Origin: Ectobacillus sp042610425
GTDB taxonomy: Bacteria; Bacillota; Bacilli; Bacillales; Bacillaceae_G
DNA length: 64,000 bases
Reading direction: 5' to 3'
NCBI RefSeq assembly: GCF_042610425.1
Contig: NZ_JBGJZM010000001.1
Location: forward strand, 1,054,001-1,118,000
Each line of letters opens with the position of its first letter. Positions within the stretch are counted from its first letter, which is position 1. The position numbers and the translations under genes are program-made. The notes beneath the pieces were generated by a model, which saw nothing but the letters and a program-made list of their open reading frames with translations, made no database searches and was not told the origin of the DNA. Shown piece after piece: positions 34,398-43,230 of this stretch.

Positions 34398-37300
34398 ATG
34401 AGTTTACAAGTTCCTACGATTCTAGTTGGCCTTGGTGGAATTGGAAGTTCAATTACGCAAGAGGTGTATAAGAAAATTCCGAAGGAGCTTCGAAAAAAGG
34501 TAGCGATGCATGTATTCGATACAGATGTGAATACCATTAATCAATTTGAGAATCGAAAGTTCGTGACTCAAACTAGTTCAAGTAAAACGCCGCGTGATTA
34601 TATTGCAGAAGATGCGACCATTACAGACTGGTTTCCAGATGATATGACAATTTTGGATAAACCGCTAACAGAAGGAGCAGGTCAAATCCGCGTTATATCA
34701 CGCTTAGCTCTTCGGGCAGCGATGAAGGAAGAGAAACTCACTACCTTTTGGCAAGAAATTGAACGGATTTTCCCGGTAACTAGTGATACGACAGAGTATG
34801 GAGTGCGTGTAATTATCATTACATCTCTGGCAGGTGGAACAGGATCAGGAATGTATTTACAAATTGCTTTGTATTTGCGGGAAATGCTCAGAAAAAAGCT
34901 GCATCATAACAATATTATTATTAGGGGTGCTTTTCTTCTTCCAGATGCACTTGTAAAAACACGAACCGTGAGTACAAAGGAATTTGAAACGGTTCAAGCA
35001 AATGGATATGCATCGTTAAAGGAGCTTCACGCGATTACTTTAGGAGCTTCTGGCGAGTTATCTCACCGGAGCGGAGTTACGATTGAACTGGAATACAGAC
35101 CAGACCAAGTGGATGAAGAAGGTCGCAGTAATTATAGTATTATGCAAAAGCATTTGCCCTTTAACTATTGTTTTTTATATGACTATGAAAATTTACATGG
35201 TCATCATTTACAGACGCTGGCTGATTATATTGATCAAATGACGGATACAATTTACTTACAGCTTTTTAGTCCGTTATCTTCTTCTCATTTTGCTCAGGAA
35301 GATAATCAAATTCAGCAACTTGCCGATTCTAATGGAAAAGCCCGTTATTGCGGGGCTGGTGCAGCAAAGATTGTGTATCCATATGAACATATGGTAAAGT
35401 ATTGTGCATTAAAATGGGCGGTGCAAGGATTAGATGAATCGTGGCTACACTTAGACCGTTTATATGAAGAGAAAAAGAATCGCTATGAACAAGATATACG
35501 CCGTGGTGTACAACGTGAGAAACCAGAACGTGGGCGTAGTTTTTTAGAAGACTTAGAGCACTTAGCAACGAGACCAGAGCGTGCTCACCCATTTTATAAA
35601 CAAATGTATGTAGAAACTAGAGAGGGAGCGGAAGGAGGAAAAACAGGAATTTCAAAGGTACGGCTATTTTTAGAGGCAGTCGAAAGTTATGTTCATCGAA
35701 CCGTACAAAAGGATGAGGAATTGAATCGCTTGCAGCGTGAGTGTAAAGTGATGCAAACGAAATTGAAGGTAACCGAACAAATGAAAGGAGAGGTGGGACG
35801 TGTCGATCATGCCATGCGATTATATGCATACACGATTCCGAGCCGTATTCATGAGCATGTCACAACACTAGTATATGACATTATAGAAGCTGATCAATAT
35901 ACACTAGGAGGTTCGGAAGGACAATCGTATCAATTAAATACGTTGTTTTTGAAAAAACCGTCACCCGTTCATCCGGTCGCTGCCCGTTATATGTTATATG
36001 AGATTCGGAAAACGGTGAATGAACGAATGAAACGATTACAGGAGAGCAATGAGCACAAACGAATGCTCATACGAAACTACGATAAAAAGTTTAATCTTGG
36101 TAAAGAGGATGAATCCATTACCGCTGTAAGACGTGTAGAGTTATCCCAGCAGCAAAATTGGTTTGGAAAGTTATTTCATAATGAGCAGCGAGAGTTTCGA
36201 AGAGAGTTTCAAGACATTAGCACATCGTATATAAATAAACTAAATGAATTTCGAAAAGACCTGCTGCTAGAACTCGTATATCAGGCTATATTCCAAGCGG
36301 TGAATCAAATGATCCGTCATTGGGAGAGATTTTTCAGTCAATTACACGAAACAAGAGAAAGCCTACTTTTAGAAATTAATAGACGTGAAAAGGAATTTGA
36401 AGGACGAACAAATCCGACAAATGTATACGTTCTTGCAAAGGAAGAACACATGAAAAAAATGTGGAAGCAACTGCATCAAAGCGTTGACAGTGGCATTCTA
36501 CCTCACGAAATATCGGCAGAAATTTATTTAAATCTATACCGTGAATTTATTAGGGAAGCTGGAGGAGAAACGGAGCTGCATGACAGAGTGGAGGATTTTT
36601 ATCGCCAACATATTTTATCCTATTGCAATGATCAACTACGTACCCGTTATCGTGATAAACTGGAATTCAATATTGTGGAGGCCATGCGTAAAGAAGCAGA
36701 TTTTCAGCATATAGAAGGTGATACGTACGTAAGAGAACGAATCGTTGAACTCATTCATTTAGCTAGTCCATTTATCCCGAAAGTGTCCCATCACCGTGAA
36801 CTGCAATACTGGGGAATTCATCCAAATGTCTATAACTCTCTAAATGAGGAATTATTACAAGATGTATTTTCTGAAAAGGAAACCGTCGATGAAACGTTCT
36901 CTACATTTGAAATCGTATGCTACCGTGCTCATTACGGATTATCATTACAGGATTTTCCTAAGCTTTCATCTGGTCATTTATCGAATGTAATGTTAGATGG
37001 AAAAGGCGATTATTTTCAAGCGTATTATCGCAGAATTAATAAATTAAACATAAAAAAGACGAATGTAACCCCGCATCTTGATAAGTATTGGCATCTGCCA
37101 GCTTTCATGCCAGATTTAAATGCAACGCAAACAAAGCTAGATTATGAAAAATGTAACCGTGCCTTCTTATACGCGTATATTTATCGTTGGATTGATCTCG
37201 TAAAAGTAGATGACCGGTATTTCTATCAATACAATGGAATAGGCAGAACACAGCTTATTCAATCGATGGGGAAAAATGTGACAGGCGAAGGATATAAATT

Positions 37301-37754
37301 GCACCGAGCTCTTCTTCATAATCCGTTTATTTATGAAAATATTATTTCTCGGTTTGAACAGGAACACGAAAAAGCGATGCAAGTTGGAGGACATTTGTAT
37401 ACACATCCATTCATAATGGGAGCACAAGACGTGAAATGGTTGAAAAAAGAACAGGTGCACAACATCGTAGATATTGTGACGGTATATGCGGGTGAGGCGA
37501 AGCGTGACGCTTTACTTGAAGAAACATCGGATGAGTTACTTCGTTTACTAGTTGATGAAATAGAAGGATATTTTAAAAGCTATTATGGTATTGGTGCAGA
37601 AGGAATGGCGCGCAAGGAAAGTGCAATTTTCATTGATCATTTATGGAATCGTTCCTACGCGAAGGATTATATCGATGAAAACAGTGCAGCGTATAAAAAG
37701 TGGCTGTATATGCTTGGAATTCAAGAACCAACGGAGGAAGGAACCAATGTATAG
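34398..37754 (+). CDS. Large tubulin/FtsZ-like GTPase-fold protein (Tubulin_2 type)
   Basis: An 1118-residue soluble protein. The N-terminal 300 residues show the tubulin/FtsZ nucleotide-binding fold: LVGLGGIGSS at about 9-17, FDTDVNTINQF in the T2-like position, and the GGTGSG phosphate loop at about 146-151 after VIIITSLA. The remaining 800 residues are charged, helical and coiled-coil-like without a recognised domain. ATG 34398 follows AAGGAGTGAGG. A filament-forming role in membrane remodelling has been proposed for such proteins paired with VWA proteins; none of it is tested here. Confidence 0.8.
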   Translation: MSLQVPTILVGLGGIGSSITQEVYKKIPKELRKKVAMHVFDTDVNTINQFENRKFVTQTSSSKTPRDYIAEDATITDWFPDDMTILDKPLTEGAGQIRVISRLALRAAMKEEKLTTFWQEIERIFPVTSDTTEYGVRVIIITSLAGGTGSGMYLQIALYLREMLRKKLHHNNIIIRGAFLLPDALVKTRTVSTKEFETVQANGYASLKELHAITLGASGELSHRSGVTIELEYRPDQVDEEGRSNYSIMQKHLPFNYCFLYDYENLHGHHLQTLADYIDQMTDTIYLQLFSPLSSSHFAQEDNQIQQLADSNGKARYCGAGAAKIVYPYEHMVKYCALKWAVQGLDESWLHLDRLYEEKKNRYEQDIRRGVQREKPERGRSFLEDLEHLATRPERAHPFYKQMYVETREGAEGGKTGISKVRLFLEAVESYVHRTVQKDEELNRLQRECKVMQTKLKVTEQMKGEVGRVDHAMRLYAYTIPSRIHEHVTTLVYDIIEADQYTLGGSEGQSYQLNTLFLKKPSPVHPVAARYMLYEIRKTVNERMKRLQESNEHKRMLIRNYDKKFNLGKEDESITAVRRVELSQQQNWFGKLFHNEQREFRREFQDISTSYINKLNEFRKDLLLELVYQAIFQAVNQMIRHWERFFSQLHETRESLLLEINRREKEFEGRTNPTNVYVLAKEEHMKKMWKQLHQSVDSGILPHEISAEIYLNLYREFIREAGGETELHDRVEDFYRQHILSYCNDQLRTRYRDKLEFNIVEAMRKEADFQHIEGDTYVRERIVELIHLASPFIPKVSHHRELQYWGIHPNVYNSLNEELLQDVFSEKETVDETFSTFEIVCYRAHYGLSLQDFPKLSSGHLSNVMLDGKGDYFQAYYRRINKLNIKKTNVTPHLDKYWHLPAFMPDLNATQTKLDYEKCNRAFLYAYIYRWIDLVKVDDRYFYQYNGIGRTQLIQSMGKNVTGEGYKLHRALLHNPFIYENIISRFEQEHEKAMQVGGHLYTHPFIMGAQDVKWLKKEQVHNIVDIVTVYAGEAKRDALLEETSDELLRLLVDEIEGYFKSYYGIGAEGMARKESAIFIDHLWNRSYAKDYIDENSAAYKKWLYMLGIQEPTEEGTNV

Positions 37755-37758
37755 GTTT

Positions 37759-37784
37759 AACCTAGCAGAAATGCTAGGTTTTTG
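37759..37784 (+). terminator. Terminator closing the VWA/tubulin-like operon
   Basis: A perfect stem AACCTAGCA/TGCTAGGTT with a GAAA tetraloop and T tail, 5 bases after the stop codon. Confidence 0.9.
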
Positions 37785-38028
37785 TTATGTAAATGGTCAT
37801 CTAACCTAGGCATGATCAACAAATTAAAATCTATACACGAATAGGTATATACAATGGTACAATAGAAGAATGTGAAAGATTTTATGAATTGTTATCTAAA
37901 CTTTGCGTGGTAGAAAGAATGAAGTGATTCATTTTCGCATAGGGTAGCAAATGGAGTTATAAGCAATACGATGATGTGTTTACATACATACAAAGAGATA
38001 CATAAGCACATCTAGGGAGGAATTTTAT

Positions 38029-38967
38029 ATGGAAAGTGAAGCAACTGAACGAAAGAAGGGAATACTCTATACGGCTGCATCTTATATGATGTGGGGAGTG
38101 TTCCCCCTTTATTGGAAGATGGTAGAGAATGTAACATCGGATGAAATCATTGCACATCGGATATTCTGGTCATTTATATTTACAATCATACTTGTAATTA
38201 TAGCAAATCGTTATCATGATTTTGCAAAAGAATGGAAGAAGGTTATCCATCAGCCGCGTACTTTTTTTGTACTGTTAGCCTCCTCCCTCTTAATTTCTAC
38301 CAATTGGTATATTTACATCTGGGCAGTTAATCATAATCATATAATTGAGGCTAGCTTAGGATACTATATTAATCCACTGATAAGTATATTATTAGGAATG
38401 GTAGTATTAAAGGAACGCTTATCATTTTGGCAAATCGTTGCTGTTTTATTGGCATTACTTGGTGTTGGAGTGTTAACATTTGAATATGGTTCGTTTCCAT
38501 GGATTGCTATTTCTTTAGCATGTAGCTTTGGATTATATGGGCTAGTGAAGAAACTAACGAATTTTGATGCATTGATTGGTCTTACGCTTGAAACGCTCGT
38601 TATTACCCCTTTTGCACTTATGTATACATTATATCTATTCTTTACGGGACATGTTGCATTTGGTACCAATACGGCGACATCCTTGCTGCTAATAGGCGGA
38701 GGGATTGCTACTGCTGTTCCACTTCTCTATTTTGCAAAAGGAACAAAGCGAATCCCGCTTTCCATGGTTGGATTTCTACAATATATTTCACCTACAATTA
38801 CCCTTTGTTTAGGGATATTTCTATACCATGAGCATTTTACAGTAGCACATTTAACAGCATTTCTATTTATTTGGATCGCACTCGTTGTATTTTCTTTAGC
38901 AAAAACAAAAATAATGACGAAAATAGAACCGAAGATGAACAAACATAATGCAATGAAAATATCTTGA
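38029..38967 (+). CDS. rarD: RarD, EamA-family transporter
   Basis: A 312-residue membrane protein with ten hydrophobic segments in two EamA repeats. The opening KGILYTAASYMMWGVFPLYWK, then EIIAHRIFWS and LISTNWYIYIWAVNH, is characteristic of RarD. It is a drug/metabolite superfamily exporter first linked to chloramphenicol sensitivity; its natural substrate is not known. TAGGGAGGA precedes the ATG. Monocistronic. The C-terminus ends in a short charged tail. Confidence 0.92.
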   Translation: MESEATERKKGILYTAASYMMWGVFPLYWKMVENVTSDEIIAHRIFWSFIFTIILVIIANRYHDFAKEWKKVIHQPRTFFVLLASSLLISTNWYIYIWAVNHNHIIEASLGYYINPLISILLGMVVLKERLSFWQIVAVLLALLGVGVLTFEYGSFPWIAISLACSFGLYGLVKKLTNFDALIGLTLETLVITPFALMYTLYLFFTGHVAFGTNTATSLLLIGGGIATAVPLLYFAKGTKRIPLSMVGFLQYISPTITLCLGIFLYHEHFTVAHLTAFLFIWIALVVFSLAKTKIMTKIEPKMNKHNAMKIS

Positions 38968-39056
38968 TGCTCTTAATGAGGACGAATAAACATTTGCTAA
39001 TTATATGTTAAGACACTATTATATAAACTATATTTCAAAGTGATAGGAGGCTTATT

Positions 39057-39482
39057 ATGAATATGCTTCTAGCAAACGGTCCGCTTATGTGTGCCATTAT
39101 TGCTTGGTTTGCAGCACAATTCGCTAAGTTCATATTAACCTTTATACAAACAAAGGAAATTGATCTTGCAAAGTTTTTTTCTTCAGGCGGAATGCCAAGT
39201 TCACATTCCTCCACTGTAACAGCATTAGCTACAGCCATTGCAATTAAAGAGGGTATCGATAGTTCGTTCTTTGCTATTACACTTATTTTTGCAATTATTG
39301 TTATGTATGATGCATCTGGCGTTCGTTTGGCTGTTAGTAAACAAGCAAAAATCTTAAATGATTTTTTTCATGGGAAAATGAGGGACTACAAACAATTAAA
39401 TGAATTTGTGGGACATACGCCGTACCAAGTTATCGTGGGGGCTATTTTAGGTATTATAGTGGCTGCCTTATATTATCGATAA
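39057..39482 (+). CDS. yuiD: Divergent PAP2-family membrane protein, YuiD-like
   Basis: A 141-residue protein with four hydrophobic segments. The conserved core SSGGMPSSHSSTVTALATA contains a phosphatase-like SH motif, and VMYDASGVRLAVSKQAKILN and GHTPYQVIVGA follow, all hallmarks of the YuiD (DUF212) family. It may act on lipid phosphates, but activity has not been shown to my knowledge. GATAGGAGG precedes the ATG. Confidence 0.92.
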   Translation: MNMLLANGPLMCAIIAWFAAQFAKFILTFIQTKEIDLAKFFSSGGMPSSHSSTVTALATAIAIKEGIDSSFFAITLIFAIIVMYDASGVRLAVSKQAKILNDFFHGKMRDYKQLNEFVGHTPYQVIVGAILGIIVAALYYR

Positions 39483-39505
39483 GGCCACTTATTATGTTAC
39501 ATAAG

Positions 39506-39545
39506 AAAAGCGGAGAAGGGAAGATTCCTTCTCCGCTTTTTATTA
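39506..39545. terminator. Terminator after yuiD
   Basis: A perfect 14-bp stem AAAAGCGGAGAAGG/CCTTCTCCGCTTTT with a 7-base loop. Confidence 0.92.
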
Positions 39546-39667
39546 CTTTTTTGTTTGTCATTGGGTTTATTTGACTACGTGTTTAGATATTCAATCCGCT
39601 TGATCAAGGGGGAAAAATGGGAATAGTAATTTTTAAAACGGGAAATGTAAAAAGGGAGGTGAAAGAA

Positions 39668-39796
39668 ATGAAAAAAACGAAGAAGAATCCTTCACGTATG
39701 GTACTAGGTTCAGCTCATGTGGAGGGACAAGGAACAACAAATAAAGAAACAGGTTCTAAAGAAGTAGACTCTTCAAGGAATAAACAAAGAAGATAG
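39668..39796 (+). CDS. Small YuzL-like protein (42 residues)
   Basis: ATG 39668 with AAAGGGAGGTG ahead of it opens a 42-codon frame. The peptide starts MKKTKKNPSRMVLGSAHVEG and ends in KQRR; it is very basic and low in hydrophobic residues, like minor spore proteins and the short YuzL family of Bacillus. I recall the NPS...GSA.V.G pattern from YuzL. The strong ribosome binding site supports it being real. A role in the spore is only a guess. Confidence 0.65.
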   Translation: MKKTKKNPSRMVLGSAHVEGQGTTNKETGSKEVDSSRNKQRR

Positions 39797-40062
39797 GATG
39801 AATGTTGGAATTTTTCTCTTTTCTTGCTTATCGCCCTTCATGAATTTTTGAATCCATGAAGGGGAATTTCATGAAAAGTACATAAATTAATACTATTTGG
39901 TTAATTTTCTATCATAGTCTATTATTTCTTTAATGTTTTAAAATAATTTTAAGAATTATCCTGTATAATTAATTTGCGTACATATTCTACTAGGTGGTTT
40001 TGTTGTTTTAAAGGTAGTTGTTAAAAAGTTATATTAATCAGAATAAACGGAGGCTATTATTT
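39797..40062. other. Intergenic region before the DUF2231 gene
   Basis: AT-rich sequence with one hairpin, CCCTTCATG/CATGAAGGG (about 39833-39867), without a T run. A TATAAT at 39963-39968 may be the -10 for the DUF2231 gene. Confidence 0.35.
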
Positions 40063-40524
40063 ATGTTCCAGGAAGTTACATCTCATATTCATCCTATTCT
40101 TGTTCACTTTCCAATTGCTCTCATTACTGTTGCTGTTCTATACGACTTATGGATTGCGTATAAGAAAGATGAATTTAAACCTAGTAAAGGATTAGCTTTG
40201 TGGGTTGTTGTAGTCATTAGTGCTTGGATTGCTGTATGGACAGGTCCAGAAGATTCAGCAAATGGGAATACAAACTACATCTTTTTACATTCTAAGCTAG
40301 CAGATTTAACAGCAATCTTTGTTACATTACTTACAGCATACCGTATATGGACTGGTGTTACACAACGTAAAGAGTTATTTAAAAAATTAGTAGTACCATA
40401 TCTTGTCGTTTCCATTGCTTCTCTTGTACTTGTGTTTTCTGTCGGTTATTTTGGTGGAAAAATGGTGTACAGTGATGGTGTTGGTGTAAAAGTAAATAAC
40501 ACATTGGTTAACCCACCTAAATAA
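40063..40524 (+). CDS. DUF2231 membrane protein
   Basis: A 153-residue protein with four hydrophobic segments. The opening IHPILVHFPIALITVAVLYD is the DUF2231 signature, whose His residues may bind heme or metal. The family occurs in membranes, sometimes with cytochromes, but has no fixed role. ATG 40063 has CGGAGG upstream; the longer frame begins in sequence without a ribosome binding site. Closed by an exceptionally strong hairpin. Confidence 0.85.
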   Translation: MFQEVTSHIHPILVHFPIALITVAVLYDLWIAYKKDEFKPSKGLALWVVVVISAWIAVWTGPEDSANGNTNYIFLHSKLADLTAIFVTLLTAYRIWTGVTQRKELFKKLVVPYLVVSIASLVLVFSVGYFGGKMVYSDGVGVKVNNTLVNPPK

Positions 40525-40615
40525 TGTAAAATAATGGGTAGATGTACGCAATGCATTATACGAGGAAAACTAGTGTATCAAACAAGGGGAATTTACATAT
40601 TTATTACGTAAAATT

Positions 40616-40667
40616 GGCTCTATATAAAACAAGCTAGCGGAGACGCTAGCTTGTTTTATATAGAGCC
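40616..40667. terminator. Perfect 24-bp hairpin with GAGA loop
   Basis: Arms 40616-40639 (GGCTCTATATAAAACAAGCT...) and 40644-40667 are exact complements around a GAGA tetraloop. It lies between converging DUF2231 and yueD genes. The stem is unusually long for a terminator, and the internal A/T tracts suit either direction. Confidence 0.8.
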
Positions 40668-40686
40668 TCAACAAAAGGATTAAGAT

Positions 40687-41442
40687 TTACGAATCTTCAT
40701 CAATTCGTATCGTGCCACCTTGTAAAAATGAATCGGATTCTAGCAAGTTAATCACTGCATTTGCTACGTATTCAGGAGAAAGTAGCTTTCCTTCTTCTTT
40801 TAAATTTTGAAACCGATCCCGTTGTGTGAAATCTTGTTTATTTGCATTACGAATTTTGGATTGCATTGCAGTATCAATGACACCTGGAGAAAATGAAATA
40901 ATGCGAGTAGGGTATTCAATATCTTCCTGCTCAAGTGCAACACACTGTGTAAACATATCGATTCCTGCCTTAGTTGTACAATACGCACCCCAGCCAAAGT
41001 AAGGCTTTTTTCCTGCTCCAGAAGAAATATTAATAATTCGCTTATCACAAGGAGCGTAACTTGATCGCTTTAAAAAGGATGATGTTATGAGCATAGGGGC
41101 CATCAAATTCACATTCACATTTTCAATTAATTCGTTTGGCTCCGCTTTTGCAATTGGTTTAATCGGATCAAGAATACCAGCATTATTAATGAGATAGATG
41201 GCACTAGCACTATCTAAATCTATTAAAGAGAATACCTCATCCATTAATTCTTCCATCTCACCAAGTTTTGATAAATCAAAACTGAATGGATAAAAAAGTG
41301 TACTGCCTTCCTTTGCTATCTCTTCTAAATCCATGTTTCTACTTCTAGAAATTGAAAAAACAATGACTTCTTTTGCAAGGAGATTGCGAACAATCGCTTC
41401 TCCGAGACCACGTGAAGATCCTGTAACTATCGCATATCTCAC
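40687..41442 (-). CDS. yueD: Short-chain dehydrogenase, YueD-like ((S)-benzil reductase)
   Basis: A 251-residue SDR. The NADP-binding loop is VTGSSRGLGEAI, then LINNAGILDPI, and the catalytic Ser/Tyr/Lys are in ISSGAGKKPYFGWGAYCTTKAG. PGVIDTAMQ and GGTIRIDE close the fold. The phrasing matches YueD, an NADPH-dependent benzil/sepiapterin-type reductase in Bacillus. The start is a GTG with GGGAGG about eight bases ahead. Physiological substrate unknown. Confidence 0.88.
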   Translation of the reverse strand: MRYAIVTGSSRGLGEAIVRNLLAKEVIVFSISRSRNMDLEEIAKEGSTLFYPFSFDLSKLGEMEELMDEVFSLIDLDSASAIYLINNAGILDPIKPIAKAEPNELIENVNVNLMAPMLITSSFLKRSSYAPCDKRIINISSGAGKKPYFGWGAYCTTKAGIDMFTQCVALEQEDIEYPTRIISFSPGVIDTAMQSKIRNANKQDFTQRDRFQNLKEEGKLLSPEYVANAVINLLESDSFLQGGTIRIDEDS

Positions 41443-41581
41443 TTAAAAATCCTCCCTTTTTTCCAACATAACAGAAAATTCTACATAAGTAAATTGTGAA
41501 AACGCAGTCTTTTCTGATAATTTGTCGAAATAGAACGAATGTAAGAAGGATAATGAGAATATTCAACGAACAAAAAAAGAT

Positions 41582-42121
41582 TCAAACATGATACTCGTTT
41601 GAATCCCTTTGAATATGTTCATCTGTATAAAAAATTGACTTATAGTGAAATTCTGTGGCGACAAATGGATAGACAATACTTTCTTCTTTCTTTATATGTT
41701 CACATAGACGTTCATCTAGTTCTATAATGTGGAATATGAGACTTTTTGCAGCAGCGAGTGGTATTTTAGTGGATCGTGGTTTTGCACAGTTTAAAAAGGC
41801 CCGAAGATGAAATGCTATTTGTTCATGTTCACAGGTAAATACAGTTGTGAGACCTTTTTCTTCACCAAGAATGTTCGTTAAAGCAGGAAGTAAGATTCGT
41901 TCTTCTTCTTCTGTATGCAGTGTAAAGAGTACATAGAATTGTTGGACTTTTTCATATAAAGATTGCAAGGCTTGGTCGTAGGTTTGCTGTTCTGTTAGAA
42001 TGGGATTCGACGCTTCAAGTAATTCTTCTTTTAAAGCAATAAACTGTCGATGCTCCGCTAACCATTTTTCTATAAAGGTTATGACTTGAGCAGGCTGATG
42101 ACGATTGGTTAGTATTGTCAT
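41582..42121 (-). CDS. Hemerythrin-like HHE-domain protein
   Basis: A 179-residue all-helical protein. Potential di-iron ligands are spaced as in HHE hemerythrins: EHRQF, HTEEEERILLPAL, CEHEQIAFHL and HIKKEESIVYPF. Such proteins bind O2, NO or iron and respond to oxidative or nitrosative stress. ATG 42121 has TAGGAGGAATAAC ahead. It stands alone and diverges from the kinase-like gene. The match of all ligands was not checked by alignment. Confidence 0.78.
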   Translation of the reverse strand: MTILTNRHQPAQVITFIEKWLAEHRQFIALKEELLEASNPILTEQQTYDQALQSLYEKVQQFYVLFTLHTEEEERILLPALTNILGEEKGLTTVFTCEHEQIAFHLRAFLNCAKPRSTKIPLAAAKSLIFHIIELDERLCEHIKKEESIVYPFVATEFHYKSIFYTDEHIQRDSNEYHV

Positions 42122-42344
42122 TGTTATTCCTCCTAACTCTTTTTTCCTCATTATTATTTTCTCTCTTTTTCATGGTTACGGATGCCCAACATATGTAAAT
42201 TAGGTGACGATTTTTTCTTGCATCTCATAACAAATGCATTCCATTTTTTCAGTATCACTGAAGACCGATTATATCCTATAATAGAAGCTGGAACATCCTG
42301 AAAAAACGCAATGTTTACAAGATGCCGAGCTCGGAGATGATAAA

Positions 42345-43025
42345 ATGAACGAACGAGAAGATTATACTGAATTGATTGAAAGATTGTTACGAGATGTTGT
42401 TATTGTTAGTGAAGATCCTTATGAACCCATTCAGGTAAAGCGTTTGCCTCACCACTGGACATGTATAGGGGCCGGAAACTATGCAGCTGTTTTCCAACAT
42501 GAAAGTTATCCAGATTGGGTTGTGAAAGTATATGGGAGAGACTACGAAGGTATTGAAAAAGAAGTAAAGGTGTATGAAAGATTAGGTGAGCATCCTGCAT
42601 ATTCCCAATTAATCTTATATGGAAAAACATATCTGGTTTTGAAAAGGCTGGGCGGTATTACTTTGTACGATGCGTTTCATAAAGGAATCTATATACCTGA
42701 GCGTGTTATCCTTGATGTAAACGAAGCTCTTGACTATGCACGAGCACGTGGATTAAATCCCTTTGATGTACATGGAAAAAATGTGATGATGAAGGATGGT
42801 CACGGGTATGTCATTGACGTATCAGACTTTTATAAACAAGGCATTGATACAAAATGGAAGGATTTAGTGAAAGCGTATTATGCCATTTATATTCCGATTT
42901 TTTCAAAGTTTCGTATTCGAATTCCGTATTTTGTATTAGACTTTGTACGACATTCCTATCGAACATATAAAAAATGGAAGAAAAAGATGAAAGGAAAGTC
43001 AGAAAACAGAAGCACTTATATGTGA
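42345..43025 (+). CDS. Small protein-kinase-like protein (YrzF type)
   Basis: A 226-residue kinase-fold protein. The glycine loop is IGAGNYAAVFQ, the ATP-binding Lys is in WVVKVYG, the catalytic loop reads NPFDVHGKNVMM and the metal site reads VIDVSDF in place of DFG. The Bacillus YrzF/YbdM group has this reduced kinase. The C-terminus is strongly basic (KKWKKKMKGKSEN), suggesting contact with nucleic acid or membrane. Activity and target are unknown. Confidence 0.78.
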   Translation: MNEREDYTELIERLLRDVVIVSEDPYEPIQVKRLPHHWTCIGAGNYAAVFQHESYPDWVVKVYGRDYEGIEKEVKVYERLGEHPAYSQLILYGKTYLVLKRLGGITLYDAFHKGIYIPERVILDVNEALDYARARGLNPFDVHGKNVMMKDGHGYVIDVSDFYKQGIDTKWKDLVKAYYAIYIPIFSKFRIRIPYFVLDFVRHSYRTYKKWKKKMKGKSENRSTYM

Positions 43026-43036
43026 GTGCTTTTTTA
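43010..43036 (+). terminator. Terminator overlapping the kinase stop codon
   Basis: The stem AGCACT/AGTGCT with an 8-base loop spans the TGA at 43023-43025 and is followed by T6. Confidence 0.82.
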
Positions 43037-43230
43037 TTTTAAATATTATCTGTTAGATTACATAACATACTAATTTCATGATTTGAAAATGAAAGATATA
43101 ATAAAAATATATTTTTAAGATTCAGAAAATTTAATTTATTTATAATGATTACCTACATAACTAAGATGGGGTCCGCACTTGCTTGGGGAACATTCACTTT
43201 GAAAAGTAGGGTAAAGGAGGCTGTATACGT

